Shown: in pieces, positions 8,555 to 17,118 of the stretch
Layout of the letters: each line of letters begins with the position of its first letter
Numbering within the stretch: the stretch's first letter is position 1
Source: Hymenobacter armeniacus
GTDB taxonomy: Bacteria > Bacteroidota > Bacteroidia > Cytophagales > Hymenobacteraceae
Direction of reading: 5' to 3'
Assembly (NCBI RefSeq): GCF_014699055.1
Contig: NZ_JACXAC010000003.1
Span: 682,001-746,000, forward strand
DNA length: 64,000 bases
Program-made: the position numbers and the translations under genes
The notes under the pieces: model-generated
Databases searched by the model: none
Told to the model about the DNA's origin: nothing
What the model saw: the letters and a program-made list of their open reading frames with translations, nothing else

Positions 8555-9325
8555 TTATTTAAAGGGAACGGCTGTGCCGCTTTCCTTCACCATGCTGTTG
8601 CCGCTGAGGTCGCGCACGATGTTGGCGCGCAACGTGAGTTTGGCGTCGCCGCTCACGTCGTTCGAGGCAATGGTCACCACGTCGCTCACCTGGCCCAACT
8701 GGCGCTGGCTGTAGAGCAGCTCCACCACGGCGCTCTGGCCCGGCGCGATGGGCTTGGGCGAGGCCTTGTAGCCCACGCAGTAGCAGCCCGAGGTGAGGGG
8801 GCCGAGCACAAGCTCGGTTTTGCCGGTGTTTTTCACCACAATGCGGGCGGTGGGCTGCTGGCCGGCTTCCATCTTGCCAAAGTCGTGGCTGGTTTGGGCC
8901 AGCACCAGGTGGGGCGAGGCCGCCAGCTGGGCCGGCGTCAGCATGGGCTTCATCTGGTCTTTGGTGAGCACCGTGCCCTTGATGCTGAGCACCTTGCTGG
9001 GCTCGGCAGCGTTGCTAGTCACGGTCACGGTTTTGTTGAACACGCCGGGGCGGCCCGCGCTGCTGTACATGGCCTTGATAATGCCGGTTTTGCCGGGCAT
9101 CACCGGGGTTTTGGTCCAGTCGGGGGTGGTGCAGCCGCAGCTGGCCTGCACGTTGGCAATCACCACGGGCTGGTTGCCGGTGTTCTTGAACTTGAACTCG
9201 TGGGTGGCCATGGTGCCCTCGGGCACGTTGCCGAAGTCGTGGTTGTCGGTTTCGAACTGCATCACGCCCTGGGCGTGGGCGGCGCCGGCCAGGGCCAGCA
9301 GGCAAATCGTAAGAAGTCTTTTCAT
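8555..9325 (-). CDS. exported protein with two DUF1573 domains
   Basis: The protein is 256 aa. The signal peptide is MKRLLTICLLALAGAAHAQ. Two DUF1573 (ASPM-SPD-2-Hydin-like, Ig-fold) domains lie at about residues 22-120 and 130-235. Each has the typical HDFG start (DNHDFGNVPEG and TSHDFGKMEAGQ) and a Cys motif (SCGCTTPDW in the first, SGCYCVGY in the second). DUF1573 proteins are abundant in Bacteroidota periplasm; their role is unproven. The ATG at 9325 was chosen because it begins the signal peptide; the upstream extension has none. The gene is divergent from the E1 dehydrogenase gene, so the two share an upstream region. Confidence 0.85.
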   Translation of the reverse strand: MKRLLTICLLALAGAAHAQGVMQFETDNHDFGNVPEGTMATHEFKFKNTGNQPVVIANVQASCGCTTPDWTKTPVMPGKTGIIKAMYSSAGRPGVFNKTVTVTSNAAEPSKVLSIKGTVLTKDQMKPMLTPAQLAASPHLVLAQTSHDFGKMEAGQQPTARIVVKNTGKTELVLGPLTSGCYCVGYKASPKPIAPGQSAVVELLYSQRQLGQVSDVVTIASNDVSGDAKLTLRANIVRDLSGNSMVKESGTAVPFK

Positions 9326-9500
9326 CACGCAACGAGTAGGGGGCGTGCGCCGGCCGCCAACGCGGGGGCCGCCCCGATAAATAAAAGATAACCTCGGCAG
9401 GGCGTTTGGGCTTGCTGCTAAAAACAAACCAATGGGCCAGGCCTTTGCAGCCCAAATATACGCCCAAACCCCGCGCACCACCTAGCCGGCCCCAATTCCG

Positions 9501-9508
9501 TATTTTTG
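9501..9508 (+). promoter_or_regulatory. -7 promoter element (TATTTTTG) of the E1 dehydrogenase gene
   Basis: TATTTTTG fits TAnnTTTG and lies 65 bp upstream of the ATG at 9574. No TTG is seen 19-23 bp upstream. Confidence 0.45.
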
Positions 9509-9573
9509 CGGGCCGGCCCCAACCGGCACGTCCTCCTGTCCTAAGAATTCCCACCTCTCCGTTCCCTTTGCTT

Positions 9574-11994
9574 ATGTCCGCCGCCGAAACCGCCCTGCCC
9601 GCGCTAGCCACCTCCCTCACCAAGGCTGATTTTCTCACCGATTACCGCCTGGCCTGGGAAAGCCGGCACGCCTCGCTGGCCGGCCGCAAGGAGGTCTTCA
9701 TGGGCAAGGCCAAGTTTGGCATCTTCGGCGATGGCAAGGAAGTGCCGCAGCTGGCCATGGCCCGCGCCTTCCAAAACGGCGACTTCCGCGCCGGCTACTA
9801 CCGCGACCAGACCTTTATGGTGGCCATCGGCCAGCTCACCTGGGAGCAGTACTTTGCCCAGCTCTACGCCAACCCCGACGCCGAGGCCGAGCCTGCCACC
9901 GCCGGCCGCGCCATGAACGGCCACTTCGCCACCCGCATGCTGGACGAAGACGGCAACCTGCGCGACCTCACCCACACCAAGAATTCCTCGGCCGACATTT
10001 CACCCACCGGCGGCCAGATGCCGCGCTTGCTGGGCCTGGCCTACGCCTCCAAGCTGTTCCGCCAAAATCCCGAGCTGCACCGGTTCACGCAGCTGTCGAA
10101 CCACGGCAACGAGGTGGCCTTCGGCACCATTGGCAACGCTAGCACCTCGGAGGGCATGTTTTTCGAGGCCCTGAACGCTGCCGGCGTGCTGCAGGTGCCC
10201 ATGCTCATGAGCGTGTGGGACGACCATTACGGCATCTCGGTACCCGCCGAGTACCAGACCACCAAGCAGAGCATTTCGGCCATCATGGCCGGCCTGCAGC
10301 GCGACGGCGAAGGGGAGCCCGGCTTCGAGATTTACGTGGTGCGCGGCTGGGACTACGCCAGCCTGGTGGATACCTACCAGCGCGCCGCCGCCGTGTGCCG
10401 CGAGCAGCACGTGCCCGTACTGGTGCACGTCACGGAGCTCACCCAGCCGCAGGGCCACAGCACCAGCGGCTCGCACGAGCGCTACAAGAGCAAGGACCGC
10501 CTGAGCTGGGAAGAAGCCCACGACTGCTTGCACAAACTACGCGAGTGGCTGCTGGCCGAAGGCCACGCCACCGAGCTGGAGCTGGACGACATCGAAAAGA
10601 CCGCCGCCGCCACCATCAAAACGGCCCGCACCGCTGCCTGGGCCGCCTTCTTCGACCCCATCAAGGCCGAGCGCGACGAGGCCGTGGCCCTGCTGAACAA
10701 GCTGGTGGCCGACCACGGCACCGAAAACAGCATGCACGACTTGGTGGAGCAGCTGAAAACCAACCCCACGCCCATCCGGGCCGACATCGTGCGGACGCTG
10801 CGCCGCGCCCTGCGGCAGGTGCGCACCGAGAAGCGCAGCGCCGGCCGCCGCGCCATTCAGCGCCACCTGGAGCAGCTGCTGGCCGAAAACGCCGACCGCT
10901 ACAACTCCAACCTGTTCAGCCAGAGCGAGCTGGCCGTGGGCAACATCGAAGAAGTGCCCGCCACCTTCGCGCCCGGTGCCCCGCAGGTTGACGGCCGCGA
11001 AGTGCTGCAGGCCTGCTTCGACGCCAACTTCCAGCGCGACCCGCTCATTTTCGCCATTGGCGAGGACGTGGGCAAGATTGGCGACGTGAACCAAGCCTTT
11101 GCTGGCTTGCAGGAGAAGTTTGGCGAGTTGCGCATCACCGACACCGGCATTCGGGAGTGCACCATCATTGGGCAGGGCATCGGCGCCGCCCTGCGCGGCA
11201 TGCGCCCCATCACCGAAATTCAGTACCTCGACTACCTGCTCTACGCCATCCAGATTCTGAGCGACGACCTGGCCTGCCTGCAGTACCGCACCAAAGGGGG
11301 CCAGAAAGCCCCGCTCATTGTGCGCACCCGCGGGCACCGCTTGGAGGGCATCTGGCACTCGGGCTCGCCCATGCAGATGATTCTGGGCAGCATCCGGGGC
11401 ATGCACGTTTGCGTGCCGCGCAACATGACGCAGGCCGCCGGCTTCTACAACACCCTGCTGCGCAGCGACGAGCCCGCCCTCGTAATTGAGTGCCTGAACG
11501 GCTACCGCCTGAAAGAAACCATTCCGGCCAACGTGGGCGAATTCACCCTGCCGCTGGGCCGCCCCGAAGTGCTGCAAACCGGCACCGACGTGACGGTGGT
11601 CACTTATGGCTCGATGTGCCGCATTGTGATGGACGCCGCCAAGCAGCTGGCCGAAGTGGGCATTTCCGTCGAAGTCATCGACGTGCAAACCCTGCTGCCC
11701 TTCGACACCGACCACCTCATTGCCGACAGCCTACAGAAAACCAACCGCGTGGTGTTTGCCGACGAGGACGTGCCCGGCGGCGCCACCGCCTTCATGATGC
11801 AGCACGTGCTGGACGAGCAGGGCGCCTACCGCTTCCTCGACTCGCAGCCGCGCTGCCTGGCCGCGCAAGCCCACCGCCCGGCCTACAGCTCCGACGGCGA
11901 TTACTTCAGCAAGCCCAACGTGGAAGACGTGTTCGACACGGTGTACGAGCTGATGAGCGAGGCCGCACCCGAGAAATTCCCGGATATCTATTAA
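9574..11994 (+). CDS. fused E1 alpha/beta thiamine-dependent 2-oxoacid dehydrogenase
   Basis: The protein is 806 aa. Residues 1 to about 450 match the E1-alpha (TPP-binding) part: GYYRDQTFMVAIG, HGNEVAFGTIGNASTSEGMFFEALN. Residues about 475-806 match E1-beta: EDVGKIGDVNQAFAGLQEKFG, GIRECTIIGQGIGAALRG, EVIDVQTLLPFD, DEDVPGGATAFMMQ. It decarboxylates a 2-oxoacid with TPP and passes the acyl group to a lipoyl E2, most likely in the branched-chain or a related 2-oxoacid complex. No E2 or E3 gene lies beside it. The frame is open to 9406, but the ATG at 9574 (MSAAETALPALATSLTK) lies downstream of the -7 box and gives the expected N-terminus. A hairpin follows directly. Confidence 0.9.
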   Translation: MSAAETALPALATSLTKADFLTDYRLAWESRHASLAGRKEVFMGKAKFGIFGDGKEVPQLAMARAFQNGDFRAGYYRDQTFMVAIGQLTWEQYFAQLYANPDAEAEPATAGRAMNGHFATRMLDEDGNLRDLTHTKNSSADISPTGGQMPRLLGLAYASKLFRQNPELHRFTQLSNHGNEVAFGTIGNASTSEGMFFEALNAAGVLQVPMLMSVWDDHYGISVPAEYQTTKQSISAIMAGLQRDGEGEPGFEIYVVRGWDYASLVDTYQRAAAVCREQHVPVLVHVTELTQPQGHSTSGSHERYKSKDRLSWEEAHDCLHKLREWLLAEGHATELELDDIEKTAAATIKTARTAAWAAFFDPIKAERDEAVALLNKLVADHGTENSMHDLVEQLKTNPTPIRADIVRTLRRALRQVRTEKRSAGRRAIQRHLEQLLAENADRYNSNLFSQSELAVGNIEEVPATFAPGAPQVDGREVLQACFDANFQRDPLIFAIGEDVGKIGDVNQAFAGLQEKFGELRITDTGIRECTIIGQGIGAALRGMRPITEIQYLDYLLYAIQILSDDLACLQYRTKGGQKAPLIVRTRGHRLEGIWHSGSPMQMILGSIRGMHVCVPRNMTQAAGFYNTLLRSDEPALVIECLNGYRLKETIPANVGEFTLPLGRPEVLQTGTDVTVVTYGSMCRIVMDAAKQLAEVGISVEVIDVQTLLPFDTDHLIADSLQKTNRVVFADEDVPGGATAFMMQHVLDEQGAYRFLDSQPRCLAAQAHRPAYSSDGDYFSKPNVEDVFDTVYELMSEAAPEKFPDIY

Positions 11995-11999
11995 GCAAC

Positions 12000-12036
12000 T
12001 GCCCCGGTCCGATAGCGCAGCCATCGGACCGGGGCA
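12000..12036 (+). terminator. 3' hairpin after the E1 dehydrogenase gene
   Basis: TGCCCCGGTCCGAT and ATCGGACCGGGGCA form a 14-bp perfect stem with a 9-nt loop, 5 bp past the stop. A U-run is lacking, so it may protect the 3' end or need Rho. Confidence 0.65.
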
Positions 12037-12066
12037 CAAGCGTAACAAAAGAAAAAAAATGCTGAG

Positions 12067-12630
12067 CTACCGGCCCAGCGTTATTTCGGAAGTGGTGATG
12101 ACGTTGCTCTGGTGCAGGGCCCGGTCCATGATGCTGATTTCAAACTTCAGCACGTCGCCAGGAAAAAAAGGTGCGCCGTCGATGTTAATGGGCAGCTTGT
12201 AGTTGAGCGTGCCTTTGAGGGGGGCCGGACGTCCGTCGGTGTCGTCAAGGCGCAGGAAACGGCCGTCGTACTCGCCGGCCACCCCGCCCGCGTTGATAAA
12301 CTTGACAAATATGCCGTTTACCTTTTTGTACGGCTGAATGAAATAATTGTAGCTGTAGCCGCGGTTGTTGGGGCCACCACTCGTGGCGTTCCAGGGCGCT
12401 ACTTTGATGTCTTCGTCGGAAAGCCCTAGGTCGCCGTCGCCGTCGCGGAAATCGAGCGCAAATTTCAGCGTGTCGATTTCGGTTTGGCCCGCTGGCTTAT
12501 TGCGCACCATGGTCAGCGAGTTGAAGTCGATGGAAGGCGTCTCTGGGTATTCGGGCGCATTCAAACAGCTGCTGAGGGACAGCCCCACCAGGCAAACAGC
12601 GGCAGCGGCAAGGGTACGAAGCGGGTTCAT
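12067..12630 (-). CDS. lipoprotein of unknown function
   Basis: The protein is 187 aa. The N-terminus MNPLRTLAAAAVCLVGLSLSSC is a lipoprotein signal with Cys22 as the lipidated residue. The mature part has an acidic segment DFRDGDGDLGLSDED (about residues 62-76) that resembles Ca-binding or thrombospondin-3-type loops, then beta-strand-like sequence to the end (MDRALHQSNVITTSEITLG). Similar lipoproteins are frequent in Bacteroidota, with no known role. It is convergent with the E1 dehydrogenase gene. Confidence 0.75.
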   Translation of the reverse strand: MNPLRTLAAAAVCLVGLSLSSCLNAPEYPETPSIDFNSLTMVRNKPAGQTEIDTLKFALDFRDGDGDLGLSDEDIKVAPWNATSGGPNNRGYSYNYFIQPYKKVNGIFVKFINAGGVAGEYDGRFLRLDDTDGRPAPLKGTLNYKLPINIDGAPFFPGDVLKFEISIMDRALHQSNVITTSEITLGR

Positions 12631-12748
12631 AAAGGCAGGAAATGACTAGACAGCAACACAACGGCGGAATCGTCGCCAAAGTACGTTTTTCCCAACGATT
12701 TGCCGGGCTGCTTGGTTCGGTCTGCGTTGCCAACCGCGTTTCCCGCTC

Positions 12749-13747
12749 ATGAGTTTCCGCACTGAATTTTTACAGGCCCTGCCCACGCTCACCGCCGCGT
12801 CGTTTGAAGAAGCTGCGCTGGCCCTGTTCCGGCACCAGGCCGTGCACTGCCCGCCTTATGCCGAGTACCTGCAGCAGCTGGGCCGCAACCCTGCTGCGGT
12901 AGCTCAATTGGCCGATATTCCCTTTCTGCCCATCGAATTCTTCAAAACCCATGAGGTGCGGACCGAGCCCGTCCAGTGGGAGGCTCAGGAATTGTTTCTG
13001 AGCAGCGGCACTACCCTGCAGCAGCGCAGCCGCCACCTCGTGCGCGACCCCGATTTGTATCGCGAAAACGCGGCCCGCATCTTCGAGCAATACTACGGCC
13101 CGCTCTCGGGCTGGATTTTCCTGGCCCTGCTGCCGTCGTACTTGGAGCAGGGCAATTCCTCGCTGGTGGCCATGGTCGATTATTTCGCCCGGCAATCGGG
13201 CCAAACTCAGCCCACCTTTTTCCTGCACGACCACGCCGCCCTGCGCGCCGCCCTGGCCGAAGCCAAGCAGGTGCCTGGCCGCCGCGTCATGCTCATCGGC
13301 GTGAGTTACGCCCTGCTCGATTTTGCCGCCGAGACTGGCCCCGCGCCGGAGCTGCAAGGCCTCACCGTGCTCGAAACCGGCGGCATGAAGGGCCGACGCC
13401 GCGAGATGATTCGCGAAGAACTGCACGCCGAATTGCAGCAGGCGTTTGGCCCGGCGGGCATTCATTCCGAATATGGCATGACGGAACTGCTCAGCCAGGC
13501 CTACTCGCTGGGCGACGGCCGTTTCCATTGCCCCGCGCCGCTGCGCGTGCTACTGCGCGACCCGTCGGACCCGTTTTCGATTGGGAATAGAAAGGATGGC
13601 GCCATCAATGTGATTGACCTAGCCAATATTGATTCCTGCGCTTTTATCGAAACCAAGGATTTGGCGCGGATGCACGAGGACGGCTCATTCGAGGTGCTGG
13701 GCCGAATGGATAATTCGGACGTGCGCGGGTGTAATCAGATGGTTTAA
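12749..13747 (+). CDS. LuxE/PaaK-like acyl-protein synthetase or acyltransferase
   Basis: The protein is 332 aa. It has the adenylate-forming signature of the LuxE family: ELFLSSGTTLQQRSRH (P-loop-like Ser/Thr/Gly stretch, about residues 89-104), VLETGGMKGRRRE and HSEYGMTELLSQAYS (adenylation motif) near residue 240. LuxE enzymes activate a fatty or aromatic acid as acyl-AMP and move it to a protein Cys. Similar stand-alone copies occur in Bacteroidota cell-envelope and pigment pathways. No lux reductase genes lie nearby, so bioluminescence is not implied. The substrate is unknown. Confidence 0.8.
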   Translation: MSFRTEFLQALPTLTAASFEEAALALFRHQAVHCPPYAEYLQQLGRNPAAVAQLADIPFLPIEFFKTHEVRTEPVQWEAQELFLSSGTTLQQRSRHLVRDPDLYRENAARIFEQYYGPLSGWIFLALLPSYLEQGNSSLVAMVDYFARQSGQTQPTFFLHDHAALRAALAEAKQVPGRRVMLIGVSYALLDFAAETGPAPELQGLTVLETGGMKGRRREMIREELHAELQQAFGPAGIHSEYGMTELLSQAYSLGDGRFHCPAPLRVLLRDPSDPFSIGNRKDGAINVIDLANIDSCAFIETKDLARMHEDGSFEVLGRMDNSDVRGCNQMV

Positions 13748-13865
13748 ATAAGTCAGGTTGCTTTTAACGTAAATTTATTTCGCACAATGTTTGCACGCCT
13801 ATTGCTTCAAATTATGTGAACTTTGGCACGCTTACTAAAACGAAAGTATTAAGTTGACATTTCCG

Positions 13866-14363
13866 ATGCTTGCAGAAATTAATGGCCAGAATGGCAAATT
13901 GATGGTTTTCGAAGACCACATTACCCTGTCTCGAGCAACATTTAATGGGTTTATGAGCCAGGGAGGATTTGTGGGTGAGCGTATTTATTTCTACAAAGAC
14001 ATTGTTACCATTGAATACAAAAAACCTACATTTTTTTCCAATGGGTACTTCAAATTTATAGTTCCTGGCACCGAAGAGAGCGATGCGACCGTAGGCCCGT
14101 TCTATTCGTCTCCCCAAAGCATGACGGACCCCAATACCATCGTGCTAAGGGCTTTTTCTTCGAAAGTTGGCGACAAGGCAGAAAAGATACATAAATTGGT
14201 TATGGAAAAGTTGTTTGAAGCAAAGCTCAAACAACCAGGTGCTGGAATGACTACATCAAACAAAATGGATGAGTTAAAAAAGCTTGGCGAACTTAAAGCA
14301 TCGGGCATTTTAACCAATGATGAATTCGAGTCGGAAAAGAATAAGTTATTAAGTAGTTGTTAA
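13866..14363 (+). CDS. PH-like plus SHOCT domain protein
   Basis: The protein is 165 aa. The N-terminal half (MLAEINGQNGKLMVFEDHITLSR..., with YFKFIVPG) is a PH-like beta domain. The last ~30 residues (MDELKKLGELKASGILTNDEFESEKNKLL) are a SHOCT helix pair, a short C-terminal module linked to oligomer formation. The coding sequence is much richer in A/T than its neighbours, which suggests recent acquisition. The ATG at 13866 is preferred to the in-frame TTG at 13854. A strong terminator follows. No specific function can be assigned. Confidence 0.75.
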   Translation: MLAEINGQNGKLMVFEDHITLSRATFNGFMSQGGFVGERIYFYKDIVTIEYKKPTFFSNGYFKFIVPGTEESDATVGPFYSSPQSMTDPNTIVLRAFSSKVGDKAEKIHKLVMEKLFEAKLKQPGAGMTTSNKMDELKKLGELKASGILTNDEFESEKNKLLSSC

Positions 14364-14371
14364 ACGATACA

Positions 14372-14410
14372 ACGCAAAAAGGGCTCCGGTATCAGGAGCC
14401 CTTTTTGCGT
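14372..14410. terminator. bidirectional terminator between convergent genes
   Basis: ACGCAAAAAGGGCTCC (14372-14387) and GGAGCCCTTTTTGCGT (14395-14410) are a perfect 16-bp stem. There is a T-run on the plus strand and one on the minus strand. It serves both the SHOCT gene and the NtrC-like gene. Confidence 0.92.
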
Positions 14411-14431
14411 TTTTTAAATAAGGGAATATTA

Positions 14432-15595
14432 TTACTTCCCAGCAAACGCCTTCGCGTCATCGGCCGAAATGGTGTCGTCGCTCATGATGACGAGGCGCTC
14501 CACCACGTTGCGTAGCTCGCGGATGTTGCCGCGCCAGTCGAGCCCCTGGAGGTACTCTAGCGCGGCGGGGTCGATTTTCTTGGGCTTGTTGCCGTAGTCG
14601 GCGGCGATGTCGTTGAGGAATTTTTGGATGAGCTCGGGAATGTCTTCGCGGCGGTCGTTGAGGGCCGGGACCTTGATGACGATGACCGAGAGGCGGTGGT
14701 AGAGGTCTTCGCGGAAGTTCTTGTCGGCAATTTCCTGCAGCAGGTCCTTGTTGGTGGCGGCAAGCACGCGCACGTTCACCGAGATTTCCTTTTCGCCGCC
14801 CACGCGGGTGATTTTGTTTTCCTGCAAGGCGCGCAACACCTTGGCCTGGGCCGAGAGGCTCATGTCGCCGATTTCGTCGAGGAAGAGCGTGCCGCCGTCG
14901 GCCTGCTCGAACTTGCCGATGCGCTGCTTCACGGCCGAGGTGAACGAGCCTTTTTCGTGGCCGAACAGCTCGCTTTCAATCAGCTCCGACGGAATGGCGG
15001 CGCAGTTTACTTCCACCATGGGGCCCTGGGCGCGGTTGCTTTGCTCGTGCAGCTGGCGGGCCACCATTTCCTTGCCGGCGCCGTTGGGGCCGGTGATGAG
15101 CACGCGGGCATCGGTAGGGGCCACTTTCTCGATGGCTTTGCGCACGGCGCCGAGGGCGGCCGAGGAGCCCACCATTTCGGAGCCTTTCGTGACGGAGAGC
15201 TTCTTTTTCAGCGTTTTGGTTTCGCTCACCAGCTTGGTGCGGTCGAGGGCGTTGCGCACCGTCACGAGCAGGCGGTTGAGGTCGGGGGGCTTGGGCAGGA
15301 AGTCGTAGGCGCCTTTCTTGGTGGCTTCCACGGCCGTGTCGATGCTGCCGTGGGCCGACACCATGATGAAGGCGGCGTCGGTGCCCATGGCCTGGGCGCG
15401 GGTAAGGACTTCGAGGCCGTCCATTTTGGGCATGCGGATGTCGCAGAGCACCACGTCGTACTTCTGCTGAATGAGCATGTCGAGCCCGGCGGGGCCGTCT
15501 TCGGCCTGGTCGACCTGGTAGCTTTCAAATTCCAAAATCTCCTTCAGCGTGTTGCGGATGGCTTTTTCGTCGTCGATGATGAGGATGCGGGGCAT
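14432..15595 (-). CDS. NtrC-family response regulator lacking a DNA-binding domain
   Basis: The protein is 387 aa. The receiver domain spans residues 1 to about 120, with phosphoacceptor D52 in VVLCDIRMPKMDG. An AAA+ sigma-54 activator domain spans about 145-370, with Walker A GPNGAGKE, Walker B GTLFLDEIGDM and an R-finger region. Canonical NtrC proteins are 450-480 aa and end in a Fis-type helix-turn-helix. This one stops at ISADDAKAFAGK, just after the AAA+ C-terminal helices, and a terminator starts 22 bp later, so no HTH remnant can follow. The sigma-54 contact loop GAFTGA reads GSFTSA. It may act from solution or may not act on sigma-54 in the usual way. No kinase gene is adjacent. Confidence 0.9.
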   Translation of the reverse strand: MPRILIIDDEKAIRNTLKEILEFESYQVDQAEDGPAGLDMLIQQKYDVVLCDIRMPKMDGLEVLTRAQAMGTDAAFIMVSAHGSIDTAVEATKKGAYDFLPKPPDLNRLLVTVRNALDRTKLVSETKTLKKKLSVTKGSEMVGSSAALGAVRKAIEKVAPTDARVLITGPNGAGKEMVARQLHEQSNRAQGPMVEVNCAAIPSELIESELFGHEKGSFTSAVKQRIGKFEQADGGTLFLDEIGDMSLSAQAKVLRALQENKITRVGGEKEISVNVRVLAATNKDLLQEIADKNFREDLYHRLSVIVIKVPALNDRREDIPELIQKFLNDIAADYGNKPKKIDPAALEYLQGLDWRGNIRELRNVVERLVIMSDDTISADDAKAFAGK

Positions 15596-15632
15596 GCGGG
15601 ATGGAATACGATGGAATGCAAATGGAGAGGGG

Positions 15633-15640
15633 CGAAGGTA
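15633..15640 (-). promoter_or_regulatory. possible -7 element (TACCTTCG) of the NtrC-like gene
   Basis: It matches TAnnTTTG at five of the six specified positions, 38 bp upstream of the ATG on the minus strand. No clear -33 element is seen. Confidence 0.35.
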
Positions 15641-15676
15641 ACGAAAAGCGGCGGTGGGAGTTTAAGGCAGGATATT

Positions 15677-15807
15677 GAACGAAGTAGAGTCGCAACATTT
15701 TGCGTCTCGTCGTTGCTGATGTTGTTTATTTGAACGGCACAGTCTGTGGCTCGTTCAGTGTTACCGTTCAACGACGAGACGCAAGATGTTGCGTCTCTAC
15801 TTCGCTC
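15677..15807. repeat. 131-bp palindromic element with 39-bp terminal inverted repeats
   Basis: Arms 15677-15715 and 15769-15807 are complementary at all but three positions; the core includes GACGAGACGCAA. The 53-bp centre holds a second small hairpin (GAACGGCACAG / CTGTGGCTCGTTC). The layout resembles a non-autonomous MITE. It sits between the divergent NtrC-like and sugar dehydrogenase genes and ends 22 bp before the latter's ATG, so it must lie in its 5' region. Confidence 0.85.
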
Positions 15808-15829
15808 TATTCAACCAACATTTCCATCC

Positions 15830-17110
15830 ATGAACAATAACTTCACCCGTCCGCTGCTGCTGGCGGCGGCTCTGGCCAGCAGCTTCGGCCTCTACTCCCT
15901 CACCAGCCGACCCACCGTGGCCCCCGACCCCAACAACGCCGGCCTCAAGCTGCCGGCCGGGTTCGGCGCGCTGGTGGTGGCCGAAACCGGCGGCCGGGCC
16001 CGGCACATTGCCGTGACGCCCCAGGGCAACATCTACGTGAAGCTGAACCGGCCCAAAGACGGCAAAGGCATCCTTGAATTGAAGCCCGCCGCGACGGGCA
16101 AAGCCACGGTGACGGGCGGCTTCGGCGGCTACGGCGGCACCGGCATTGCCGTGAAAGACGGCTACCTCTACGCCTCGTCCGACGAAGACGTGTACCGCTA
16201 CAAGCTGGACGCGAAAGGGGAGGTGACCAACCCCACGCAGCCCGAAAAAATAGTGAGCGGCCTCATCAATCGTCGCCAGCACGAAAGCAAATCCATTGCC
16301 CTCGACAACGCCGGCAACCTTTACGTCAACATCGGCGCCTACTCCAACTCCTGTCAAATCAAAGACCGGCAGAAAGGCTCCCTGGGCCAGCAAAACTGCC
16401 CGATTCTGGATTCGGCGGGCGGCATCTGGCAGTTCCGGGCCGACAAGCTGAACCAGGGCTATGGCAGCGGCAGCCGCTACGCCACGGGCCTGCGCAACGT
16501 GGTGGGCCTCGACTGGAACGCGCAGGCCAACCAGCTTTTCGTGATGCAGCACGGCCGCGACCAGCTGCACGACATCTTCCCGGAGATGTACGACACGAAA
16601 CAGTCGGCCGAGTTGCCTGCTGAGTGCCTCTACGCCCTTACCAAAGGCGCCAACGCCGGCTGGCCCTTCCTGTACTACGACCCTATTCAGAAGAAGAAAA
16701 TGCTGGCCCCCGAGTACGGCGGCGACGGCAAGAAGGAAGCCGACCCCAAGTACCTGGAGCCCGCTGCGGCCTACCCCGCCCACACCGCGCCCAACGCGCT
16801 GCTGTTCTACACCGGCACCATGTTTCCGGAAAAGTATCGCAACGGCGCGTTCATCGCCTTCCACGGCTCCTGGAACCGCGCCCCTGAGCCGCAGAAGGGC
16901 TACTACGTGGTGTTCCAACCCTTTAAAAACGGTAAGCCGAGCGGTCCGTGGGAAGTGTTTGCCGACAACTTCGCCGGCTCGCCGGAAAAGGTGGCGTCCG
17001 GTCGCGCCGACCACAAGCCCTGCGGCCTGGCCCAGGGCCCCGATGGCTCGCTCTACGTGAGCGACGACAAGGCCGGGACCATCTACCGCATCGTGTACAA
17101 CAAGAAATAA
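15830..17110 (+). CDS. PQQ-dependent sugar dehydrogenase (glucose/sorbosone dehydrogenase fold), exported
   Basis: The protein is 426 aa. An N-terminal signal-like helix (RPLLLAAALASSFGLYSL) precedes a six-bladed beta-propeller typical of soluble PQQ glucose/sorbosone dehydrogenases: LPAGFGALVVAETGGRARHIAVTP near the start, and RNVVGLDWN, HGSWNRAPEPQKGYYVVFQP and CGLAQGPDGSLYVSDD in later blades. Family members oxidise aldose sugars in the periplasm and pass electrons to a cytochrome. The ATG at 15830 lies after the palindromic element. The stop is 8 bp before the cytochrome c gene, so the two form an enzyme-acceptor pair. PQQ use is inferred from fold only. Confidence 0.85.
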   Translation: MNNNFTRPLLLAAALASSFGLYSLTSRPTVAPDPNNAGLKLPAGFGALVVAETGGRARHIAVTPQGNIYVKLNRPKDGKGILELKPAATGKATVTGGFGGYGGTGIAVKDGYLYASSDEDVYRYKLDAKGEVTNPTQPEKIVSGLINRRQHESKSIALDNAGNLYVNIGAYSNSCQIKDRQKGSLGQQNCPILDSAGGIWQFRADKLNQGYGSGSRYATGLRNVVGLDWNAQANQLFVMQHGRDQLHDIFPEMYDTKQSAELPAECLYALTKGANAGWPFLYYDPIQKKKMLAPEYGGDGKKEADPKYLEPAAAYPAHTAPNALLFYTGTMFPEKYRNGAFIAFHGSWNRAPEPQKGYYVVFQPFKNGKPSGPWEVFADNFAGSPEKVASGRADHKPCGLAQGPDGSLYVSDDKAGTIYRIVYNKK

Positions 17111-17118
17111 GCCCGCTC

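Noticed and set aside
12749..13747. Bioluminescence (lux) locus
   Set aside because: Only a LuxE-like gene is present; no luciferase or reductase lies nearby, and lone LuxE-type genes are common in Bacteroidota.
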